Under the pieces are notes generated by a model, which was given only the letters and a program-made list of their open reading frames with translations, made no database searches and was not told the origin of the DNA. Of a stretch of 49,140 bases of DNA, positions 43,182 through 49,140 are shown piece after piece. The translations under genes were made by a program, and so were the position numbers. How positions within the stretch are numbered: position 1 is the stretch's first letter; the number at the start of each line of letters is the position of its first letter. Source of the DNA: Lutibacter sp. (GTDB lineage: Bacteria; Bacteroidota; Bacteroidia; Flavobacteriales; Flavobacteriaceae); NCBI GenBank assembly GCA_030683995.1, contig JAUXPH010000037.1:1-49140 (forward strand), given 5' to 3'.

Positions 43182-44402
43182 TTACTGTCGATAAATAATT
43201 ACAGGAAAAACTTCTCCTTTGGTAAAATTACTGCGATTATCCGGCAATTCCAAAAAAGCATCGGCTTCGACCAAATTGGCCAAATCTCCAGATCCTTTTC
43301 CTGAAATGGGTGTTGCCATTAATTTGCCTTCAACTTGGCTCAATTTCACCTGCAAAAAATAAGTCAGCTCTGGTTTAAAATAAAAATCTTCACTTAAAAT
43401 GGCCTGCTGTTTGTTTTCAAAATTCAATCCAACGGATTTACAATACCACGGATTAAAATATTTTATACAATTTACAAAAGTTGACACAGGGTTTCCGGGA
43501 AGCGCGAAAATTGTTGTTTCACTTCGACTCCGCTCAGTGTAGACTTTTCTGCCAAACCAAAATGGTTTTCCCGGACGTTGTTTTACTTCGTGAAAAAGTT
43601 TTTCAACGCCCAATTCATTTAACACTTCGGGAATAAAATCGAATTTTCCTTTGGAAACCGCACCGCTGAATACAAGCACATCATAATTGTTCAATAACGA
43701 TTCTATTTTGGTTAAAAGCACTTCTCTATCGTCCAAAATGTGCAAGGTGTCGGCTTTTATATGCAGTTTTTCCAACAAAGAAACCATCGTAAAAACATTG
43801 CTTCTTCTAATTTGATGATCGGCCGGGATTTCGCCAACTTCAACCAATTCATTGCCGGTTGAAACAATGATTACTTTTGGCTGTTTTGCAACTTTTACGG
43901 TGGATTTTCCAACGGTGGCAAAAACGCCAATTTCGGCAGGAGAAATGAGGGTGTTTTCTTTGATCAGCAAATCGCCCTGCTTTTTGTCGGTTCCTTTTAA
44001 ATGAATATTCTGAAAGCTTTTTAAAGCATCTAAATTTATAGTTGCAGTTCCGTTTTCAATAGTCAACAATTCATATTGAATAACGGCATCGGTATTTTTT
44101 GGCAGCACTGCGCCCGTCATCGCTTCCATACAATTGCTGGTATTTTGAAGCGTTAATTGCGCACTTCCTGCAGCCTGAATTCCTTCAATATTAAATTTCC
44201 TTTGTCCGTTGTTAAATGCTTCTGAGGAAATCGCAATTCCGTCCATACTTACCCTGTCAAATGGCGGGAAATCGCGATCTGCAAAAATATTCTCCTTCAA
44301 AATTCTTCCGCAGGAATTCAAAAAATCAACTTTTTCTATTCCGAAATTTTGAGAATTATTGACAACGATTTCTAAGGCTTCTTTTACTGTGGTTAAGCTC
44401 AT
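43182..44402 (-). CDS. moeA: Molybdopterin molybdenumtransferase MoeA
   Basis: A 406-residue enzyme that inserts molybdenum into adenylated molybdopterin. FPPFDRVSMDGIAI at the start, EAMTGAVLPKNTDAVIQYE, STGNELVE, SGAVSKGKFDFIPEVL and KQRPGKPFWFGRK, then FALPGNPVSTFV. Between FGRK (residue 286) and TTIFALPG there are nine extra residues, VYTERSRSE (287-295), encoded by a small palindromic repeat (43518-43544) in frame. The insert is in a loop beside the strand before the conserved LPGNP and may be tolerated. Confidence 0.94.
   Translation of the reverse strand: MSLTTVKEALEIVVNNSQNFGIEKVDFLNSCGRILKENIFADRDFPPFDRVSMDGIAISSEAFNNGQRKFNIEGIQAAGSAQLTLQNTSNCMEAMTGAVLPKNTDAVIQYELLTIENGTATINLDALKSFQNIHLKGTDKKQGDLLIKENTLISPAEIGVFATVGKSTVKVAKQPKVIIVSTGNELVEVGEIPADHQIRRSNVFTMVSLLEKLHIKADTLHILDDREVLLTKIESLLNNYDVLVFSGAVSKGKFDFIPEVLNELGVEKLFHEVKQRPGKPFWFGRKVYTERSRSETTIFALPGNPVSTFVNCIKYFNPWYCKSVGLNFENKQQAILSEDFYFKPELTYFLQVKLSQVEGKLMATPISGKGSGDLANLVEADAFLELPDNRSNFTKGEVFPVIIYRQ
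43518..43544 (-). repeat. Small palindromic repeat inserted in frame in moeA
   Basis: 27 bp including CACTTCGACTCCGCTCAGTG on the plus strand; on the minus strand it reads VYTERSRSE. Related to 35692-35714 and 15202-15225. Confidence 0.7.
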
Positions 44403-44433
44403 ATAAATTAGTGGTTAGTAATTATCAATTGGT

Positions 44434-45420
44434 TTACCCTCCAATGGTTGACATACTTTCCGAAACAACGTTTTCCCGAGCAGCTTCAGCTATAAATCCG
44501 TTTTCCGGTTTGTGATGAACGGTATCGATAAACAGTTTTTTAAGTTCGTCATCGCTTGCGCCATTTCTTATAAAATCACGAACGTTAAAAACGCCTCCGT
44601 CAAAAAGACAGTTTTTAAACATTCCTGTTGAAGTAATGCGAATTCGGTCACAATCGTTGCAAATAGTGCGGGTAAACGCCGGGATAATACCAAAAGTTCC
44701 CAGATAATTTGGAATTCGATAATTTACTGAGGTAGAAGATTTTTTGGATAAAATAGATTCCACATCCGTATAATTGTTTTTGATAAGGTTCAGTATTTTT
44801 TTGAAATTCCAAACTTCTTGCATCAATCTTTGCCCTTTTCCGTTGAAAGGCATTTCTTCAATAAAACGAACTGCAATATCCTTGTTTTTGGTAAGTTCAA
44901 TAAAGTCGATGATCTCATCGGTATTGACGCCCGACTGCACAACCACATTCAGTTTTAATTTTAAACTGCTTTTCTCCAGCTTTACAAAAGTGTCATAAAC
45001 ACTGTCGAAAACATCTCTTCGGGTAATTTTTGCAAATTTTTCCTTCTGAAGGCTGTCCAAACTCAAATTAATGGCATTGATTTTAAAAGCTTCCAATTTA
45101 TCGATATGGTTTGAAATTAAAGCGCCGTTGGTGGTAATATTAATTTCCTCCAGTTTATCATTAAAAGAAAGCGATTCCAAAAAATTCACAAAATCTTTTC
45201 GCACAAAAGGTTCTCCGCCTGTTAAACGGACTTTATTAACACCCAATTCGGAAAGTACACGGGTAATTCGGTACATTTCTTTATAGGAAAGCAGTTCTTT
45301 TCTGTCCACAATATCAATTCCGTGAGCTGGCATACAATATTGGCAACGCAAATTGCAACGGTCGGTGACTGCCAATCGCAAATAGGTGATTTTTCTTCCG
45401 AATTTGTCTAATAACTCCAT
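44434..45420 (-). CDS. moaA: GTP 3',8-cyclase MoaA
   Basis: A 328-residue radical-SAM enzyme for the first step of Moco synthesis from GTP. The SAM cluster is Cys22, Cys26, Cys29 (TDRCNLRCQYCMPA); the second cluster is Cys254, Cys257, Cys271 (CNDCDRIRIT and FKNCLF). It ends in the required Gly-Gly (STIGG). The start codon overlaps the stop of the Crp/Fnr gene (TAATG), so the two are coupled. Confidence 0.96.
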   Translation of the reverse strand: MELLDKFGRKITYLRLAVTDRCNLRCQYCMPAHGIDIVDRKELLSYKEMYRITRVLSELGVNKVRLTGGEPFVRKDFVNFLESLSFNDKLEEINITTNGALISNHIDKLEAFKINAINLSLDSLQKEKFAKITRRDVFDSVYDTFVKLEKSSLKLKLNVVVQSGVNTDEIIDFIELTKNKDIAVRFIEEMPFNGKGQRLMQEVWNFKKILNLIKNNYTDVESILSKKSSTSVNYRIPNYLGTFGIIPAFTRTICNDCDRIRITSTGMFKNCLFDGGVFNVRDFIRNGASDDELKKLFIDTVHHKPENGFIAEAARENVVSESMSTIGG

Positions 45421-46052
45421 TAATTCAGGGTAATTTTATTTCTTCCCAATGTTACTGTTTCATCTTTTTCCAGTTTTTCCAGAATCCTTGATATGGCTTC
45501 CCGGGAAACTTTTAAATCGCGTGCAATGTCAAAATGTTTTTTATTGATGGTGTTTTCATTGGTAATTAAACTGTTATATTCCAAATATTTTAACAACCTG
45601 AACTCTAAATTTTCAAAAGCGATATCGTTAATTTTCTCAATTAAAAACGCTGTTTGCTGATGATTTAATTTAAAATAAAAAGAACGCCACGTGCTGTATT
45701 TTAAAAACCACGAAATTACAACTTTCGATGGAATTGCAATGTAGGTTACGTTACTTTCGGCTTTCAGCCTAATGTCGCATTTTTTATTTTCAATTGCATA
45801 AGTTATGGCGATTGCGCTGGTTTGTTTTGCCGTTAAATAATGCAAAAAAATTCCGTTTCCTTTTCCGTCGCGTCGCTTAACTTTTACAATTCCTGATACA
45901 ATTAATGGAATAAACTCAATATCCGTCCTAACATCTATAATTATTTTATCAGCCTCAACAGTTTTTAAAATGCCATTGTTACAAATTTCAGTCCGTAAAT
46001 TTTCTTCAAATAAATCAGAAAAATTAGCTGCAACAATGTCGTGTATTTTCAT
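45420..46052 (-). CDS. Crp/Fnr-family transcriptional regulator (Moco operon)
   Basis: A 210-residue regulator with a cyclic-nucleotide-type sensor barrel (about 25-115) and a winged helix at about 150-205. The recognition helix reads VSREAISRILEKL, with the E-xx-SR arrangement known from Fnr (preference for TTGAT half-sites). No clear N-terminal Cys cluster for an iron-sulfur sensor is present and cAMP contacts are not evident, so the signal is unknown. It lies inside the operon yedE-yedE-crp-moaA-moeA-moaC-mobA-moeB and likely binds the TGAT-N4-ATCA sites at 37609 and 47086. Confidence 0.88.
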   Translation of the reverse strand: MKIHDIVAANFSDLFEENLRTEICNNGILKTVEADKIIIDVRTDIEFIPLIVSGIVKVKRRDGKGNGIFLHYLTAKQTSAIAITYAIENKKCDIRLKAESNVTYIAIPSKVVISWFLKYSTWRSFYFKLNHQQTAFLIEKINDIAFENLEFRLLKYLEYNSLITNENTINKKHFDIARDLKVSREAISRILEKLEKDETVTLGRNKITLN

Positions 46053-46060
46053 TTTTAGAC

Positions 46061-46474
46061 CTAATTAGGCAGTTTATCTTTAAAAAGTCCATAGAAAAAT
46101 GCTCCCAACGTAGCTCCGAAAATGACCACCAAAATGGAAACAACACCTTTGCCGATGAGCACAAACATTGGTCCCGGACAAGCGCCGGCCAATGCCCAGC
46201 CTAATCCGAAAAGGATTCCGCCCAAAAGATTGCGTGACAATCCTTCTTTTTTAGGCATTACATGAATATCATCTCCTTTAAACGTTTTTACCATTTTTTT
46301 CTTGAATAAAAACATGCTTATCATTCCCAATACAATTGCAGAACCAATTATTCCGTACATATGAAACGACTGGAACTTAAACATTTCGTATATTCTGTAC
46401 CACGAAATTATTTCGGCCTTGCTCATCACAATTCCAAAAAGTATCCCCACTAAAAAAAACTTTATATATTTCAT
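46061..46474 (-). CDS. YeeE/YedE-family sulfur transport protein, short subunit
   Basis: A 137-residue membrane protein with about four helices and the family motif GWALAGACPGPMFVLIGKG, whose Cys is thought to contact sulfur compounds in YeeE/YedE (TsuA) thiosulfate transporters. It and the 185-residue neighbour together make the size of one full transporter. It starts 4 nt after that gene and ends 8 nt before the Crp/Fnr gene. Confidence 0.88.
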   Translation of the reverse strand: MKYIKFFLVGILFGIVMSKAEIISWYRIYEMFKFQSFHMYGIIGSAIVLGMISMFLFKKKMVKTFKGDDIHVMPKKEGLSRNLLGGILFGLGWALAGACPGPMFVLIGKGVVSILVVIFGATLGAFFYGLFKDKLPN

Positions 46475-46478
46475 GATG

Positions 46479-47036
46479 CTAAAATATTAGGGGTAAAATT
46501 AACCAAGTCATTATTAAGCCTCCAATAAAAAAGCCAATTACGGCGATTAATGAGGCCAATTCTAAATTGCTCAAACCAACAATTGCGTGGCCAGATGTGC
46601 AGCCACCAGCCCAACGTGCGCCAAAACCAACCAAAAAACCTGCGATGATTAAAATAGCAAATCCTTTTAAAGTGAGCATCGTATCAATACTGAAAATTTC
46701 ATCGGGCAAATAAGTTTGTCCTGCGTTCATAATTCCAATATCGGCCAAATCTTTTACCGTTTGCGGATTTATGGCAACCGCGTCTGTTGTAGTTAAATAA
46801 TTTGATGCTATAAAACCGCCAGCAATAGACCCGGCAATAAAAATTAGATTCCATAAATTCTCTCGCCAGTCAATTTTAAAATAATTAACAAACTTTCCCG
46901 CTCCGCCAATGGAACAAAATGTTTCCAGATTTGATGACACCCCAAATCGTTCACCAAAATAATAGAGCAAAAACATAACAAACGAAATTACAGGACCGGC
47001 AACATACCATTCCCAAGGTTGCATAATAAAATCCAT
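46479..47036 (-). CDS. YeeE/YedE-family sulfur transport protein, long subunit
   Basis: A 185-residue membrane protein with about four to five helices. Motif FGARWAGGCTSGHAIVGLSN with the conserved Cys matches YeeE/YedE. It is probably the first gene of the long Moco operon, and its promoter carries a Crp/Fnr site. Proposed cargo: thiosulfate or a related sulfur anion, by family knowledge only. Confidence 0.88.
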   Translation of the reverse strand: MDFIMQPWEWYVAGPVISFVMFLLYYFGERFGVSSNLETFCSIGGAGKFVNYFKIDWRENLWNLIFIAGSIAGGFIASNYLTTTDAVAINPQTVKDLADIGIMNAGQTYLPDEIFSIDTMLTLKGFAILIIAGFLVGFGARWAGGCTSGHAIVGLSNLELASLIAVIGFFIGGLIMTWLILPLIF

Positions 47037-47055
47037 AATATATATTTATAACTAT

Positions 47056-47063
47056 CAAAAATA
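47056..47063 (-). promoter_or_regulatory. -7 promoter element of the yedE-moco operon
   Basis: TATTTTTG on the minus strand (TAnnTTTG), 19 bases before the start codon. No -33 TTTG is seen. Confidence 0.6.
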
Positions 47064-47083
47064 TCTTAAATTTTAAATTATTT

Positions 47084-47099
47084 TGTGATTATCATCACA
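47084..47099. promoter_or_regulatory. Crp/Fnr-type binding site of the yedE-moco promoter
   Basis: Perfect TGTGA-N6-TCACA, which also contains TGAT-N4-ATCA (47086-47097). Its centre (47091.5) is 35.5 bp upstream of the last base of the -7 element (47056), identical to the molybdoenzyme promoter. Confidence 0.75.
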
Positions 47100-47103
47100 T
47101 AAT

Positions 47104-47736
47104 TTAAAATTCCAGGATCTCAATCTTATTTCTGTGCAGTTTTATTTTTCCCTCATTTTCAAGTTGTTTCAGCAATCGTGAAATAACGACACGGGAAGTA
47201 TGCATATCGTATGCGATGTCTTGGTGCGTTGTGTTTAGTGAGGTTTCTCTCATAATTTGGGCTTTGTCCGTCAAATATTTATACAGTCGCTCACTCATAT
47301 TCATAAAAGCCAAACTATCGATGGTTTCCATCATTTCATTTAACCGAATGTTATAGCTTTCGATCACAAAAGTTCGCCAGGATTTATATTTTAACATCCA
47401 TTCATCCAGTTTTTCCTTCGGAAGAAAAATAATTTCAGATTCCTTTTCTGCGGTGGCTCTAATTCCGCATCTGCCATTGGAGATGGCGCTCGCAAACGAA
47501 CTGGCGCAAGTGTCGCCGCGTTCCAAAAAATACAATAAAATTTCCTCTCCGTTTTTATCTTCGCGCACAATTTTAATGGCACCTTCCAACAACAAAGGAA
47601 TGCCTTTCATTTTATCGCCTAAATCGACCAATATTTCATTTTCGCGCAATTTTTTATATACGCCTACCTGAACAATTTCATCTATCAATTCCTTTTCAAA
47701 AACAAACGAATAATATTTTTCTAGTTTTTCTCTCAT
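47104..47736 (-). CDS. Crp/Fnr-family transcriptional regulator (waaA-linked)
   Basis: A 210-residue paralogue of the regulator at 45420: sensor barrel (about 25-115) and winged helix (about 165-205) with recognition helix TSRVVISRLLKQL, where Val replaces the Glu of the Fnr-type E-xx-SR motif. The two may therefore differ in site preference. It starts inside the waaA stop codon (ATGA overlap), so it is transcribed with waaA, and ends five bases before the Crp/Fnr site of the next operon. Confidence 0.88.
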   Translation of the reverse strand: MREKLEKYYSFVFEKELIDEIVQVGVYKKLRENEILVDLGDKMKGIPLLLEGAIKIVREDKNGEEILLYFLERGDTCASSFASAISNGRCGIRATAEKESEIIFLPKEKLDEWMLKYKSWRTFVIESYNIRLNEMMETIDSLAFMNMSERLYKYLTDKAQIMRETSLNTTHQDIAYDMHTSRVVISRLLKQLENEGKIKLHRNKIEILEF

Positions 47737-48968
47737 TTTGCTATAAATTCTAAAATTTTTGAAGTTGCTCCTGTTTTATCAACCACCTGTTTTTTTGCGA
47801 TTTTGCCTGTTTTCAGTCTCAATTCATCTGACTGAAAAAATTTGTCTAAATGCAAAGATAATTCTTTAGAATCATCAATTACAAAGCAAGCCTTATTTTT
47901 CACCAAATCAACGGCTTCATTAAATTTATGATAATTTGGGCCAATAAGTATTGGAATGCCAAAAGTTGCCGGTTCCAAAACATTGTGAACGCCCGTTTTT
48001 GTAAATCCGCCACCAACATACGCAATTGTTGCATAGCTGTAAATCTTGGTCAGAATTCCAACAGTGTCAATAATAAACACTTGATAGTCGGAAAGATTTT
48101 TATCGTCCTTTTCTGAAAACAATACCACTTTTTTTGAAATGCTGTTTTTCAAATCTGCAATATCTTTTGGGTTGATATTGTGCGGGGCAATAATAAATTT
48201 TTCATTTTCTGAAGCCTTATTATTGATATAATCCACCAACATCAATTCATCTTCTTTCCAAGTACTTCCAGCAACAAGCGTGTATTTATTGTCGATAAAT
48301 TCTTCAATAAACGGAAGCTTGTTGTTTTGTTGGGTAATTTCAAAAACCCGGTCGAAACGCGTATCGCCGCTCACGGTAACATTATTGAAGTTGATGCTGT
48401 TAAGCAATTGTTTGGAGTTTTCGTCCTGCACAAAAAAATGAGAAAAAGCAGTCAGCGATTTGCGCATCCAAGCTCCATATCCTTTAAAAAACAGCTGATT
48501 TTCCCTGAATATTCCGGAAATCAGCAAAGTTTCAATATTTCTAATGTTAAGTTCCTTCAACATATTTGGCCAAAATTCATATTTCACAAAAATGGCCAAT
48601 TTTGGGTGAACAATATCAAGAAATCTTTTTGCGTTTTTAGCTGAATCTAAAGGCAAATAACAAACCACATCGGCATATTCATAATTTTTACGGACTTCAT
48701 ATCCTGATGGCGAAAAAAATGTCAGCACCACTTTTCTGTTTGGAAATTTTAGTTTTAGTTTTTCAATAATGGGCCTTCCTTGCTCAAATTCGCCCAAAGA
48801 AGCGCAATGCATCCAAATAACTTCATCTTTTTCTGAAATTGCTTGTTGCAGTTTAAAAAATGTTTGTTTTCTTCCATCAATAAAAAGTTTGATTTTTTTA
48901 TTGAAAAGAGCCGTTATTTTTAAAACAAAACCGGCAAACAAAATAAGTAAGTTGTATAAAAAGTACAT
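47733..48968 (-). CDS. waaA: 3-deoxy-D-manno-octulosonic acid (Kdo) transferase
   Basis: A 411-residue GT30 glycosyltransferase that puts Kdo on lipid A precursor at the inner membrane. An N-terminal membrane anchor (MYFLYNLLILFAGFVL) is followed by the GT30 domain with MHCASLGEFEQGRPII and, near the end, GGGFTKTGVHNVLEPATFGI. The frame is open to an ATG at 49049, but the ATG at 48968 gives the family N-terminus and lies 5 bases after a TAnnTTTG element, so it is preferred. Confidence 0.93.
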   Translation of the reverse strand: MYFLYNLLILFAGFVLKITALFNKKIKLFIDGRKQTFFKLQQAISEKDEVIWMHCASLGEFEQGRPIIEKLKLKFPNRKVVLTFFSPSGYEVRKNYEYADVVCYLPLDSAKNAKRFLDIVHPKLAIFVKYEFWPNMLKELNIRNIETLLISGIFRENQLFFKGYGAWMRKSLTAFSHFFVQDENSKQLLNSINFNNVTVSGDTRFDRVFEITQQNNKLPFIEEFIDNKYTLVAGSTWKEDELMLVDYINNKASENEKFIIAPHNINPKDIADLKNSISKKVVLFSEKDDKNLSDYQVFIIDTVGILTKIYSYATIAYVGGGFTKTGVHNVLEPATFGIPILIGPNYHKFNEAVDLVKNKACFVIDDSKELSLHLDKFFQSDELRLKTGKIAKKQVVDKTGATSKILEFIAK

Positions 48969-48973
48969 AAGCG

Positions 48974-48981
48974 CAAATGTA
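48974..48981 (-). promoter_or_regulatory. Possible -7 promoter element of waaA
   Basis: TACATTTG on the minus strand, 5 bases before the chosen start, implying an almost leaderless transcript and ruling out the longer reading. Confidence 0.4.
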
Positions 48982-49030
48982 GTAAATAGCGCATAAAAAA
49001 ACGGTAGTATCCAATAAACTGTGTAAACAT

Positions 49031-49066
49031 AAAAAATCTCGGGGTTCAAGAACCTTGAGATTTTTT
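49031..49066 (-). terminator. Intrinsic terminator between waaA and the edge gene
   Basis: AAAAATCTCGGGGTT and AACCTTGAGATTTTT pair with two G-T wobbles around a short loop; runs of A and T on both sides. It follows the stop codon of the partial gene at the window edge. Confidence 0.75.
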
Positions 49067-49068
49067 AT

Positions 49069-49140
49069 TTAATTATTAACGTGATTATTTAATTTTGAAA
49101 AATAATGCTGATATTTAGCTTGTTGAACTGGAAATAACTC
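49069..49140 (-). CDS. Possible C-terminal end of an unidentified gene
   Basis: Minus-strand frame open from the window edge for 23 codons (ends SKLNNHVNN, stop at 49069-49071) and immediately followed by a terminator hairpin. It is too short to identify; the terminator is the main support. Confidence 0.4.
   Translation of the reverse strand, partial: ELFPVQQAKYQHYFSKLNNHVNN

Noticed and set aside
48969-49049. Longer WaaA reading starting at 49049.
   Set aside because: The extra 27 residues have no family support, would overlap the terminator region, and the -7 element at 48974 would start transcription downstream of it.

Overview
The window is AT-rich chromosomal DNA from a member of the Bacteroidota, almost certainly the class Flavobacteriia. 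Four things point there. It carries a giant SprA translocon of the type IX secretion system. Many start codons lack a Shine-Dalgarno sequence. Several genes have the TAnnTTTG -7 promoter element typical of the phylum. The gene order malic enzyme - ruvA - sprA - gcvH - vanZ - tonB matches what I recall from flavobacterial genomes.

Layout, left to right. (1) 1-1473: the end of a CusA/CzcA-type RND pump and its TolC-like partner. (2) 2040-5520: a minus-strand three-gene cassette of unknown function: a DUF2490-type beta-barrel, a P-loop NTPase with a beta-rich N-terminal domain, and an ABC exporter half whose ATPase motifs are all degraded. (3) 5934-11313: an ECF sigma factor, a FecR-type anti-sigma factor and a sensor-type TonB-dependent receptor, divergent from an acidic lipoprotein with four internal repeats. 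(4) 11709-16134: tRNA-Asn and the 2-oxoglutarate dehydrogenase pair odhA/odhB. (5) 16273-30218: a minus-strand housekeeping block (retropepsin, TonB, VanZ, GcvH, SprA, RuvA, malic enzyme, acyl-CoA:acetate CoA-transferase). (6) 30550-32553: an AraC regulator, a PAP2 phosphatase and an NTF2-like protein. (7) 32736-47036: a molybdoenzyme island. It holds a catalytic subunit without a Tat signal, an iron-sulfur/NrfD fusion partner, almost the whole molybdenum cofactor pathway (moaA, moaC, moaD, moaE, moeA, moeB, mobA), two YeeE/YedE sulfur-uptake proteins and a Crp/Fnr regulator. (8) 47104-49140: a second Crp/Fnr regulator, Kdo transferase WaaA and the last codons of another gene.

The molybdoenzyme island is the best candidate for an undescribed system. 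The two promoters that drive it (psr-like operon at 37579 and yedE-moco operon at 47056) both have a TAnnTTTG element, and both have a TGAT-N4-ATCA palindrome centred exactly 35.5 bp upstream of its last base. That predicts one Crp/Fnr-controlled regulon coupling sulfur-compound uptake, Moco synthesis and a bis-MGD respiratory enzyme whose substrate is probably a sulfur oxyanion but is not proven.

The window is also rich in short mobile-looking repeats. A 91-bp family (four copies) sits exactly at gene borders and supplies start codons to two genes and C-termini to two others. Small palindromes are inserted in frame in moeA and odhB. A 254-bp hairpin element, heptamer tandem arrays and a decayed tRNA-like locus are also present.
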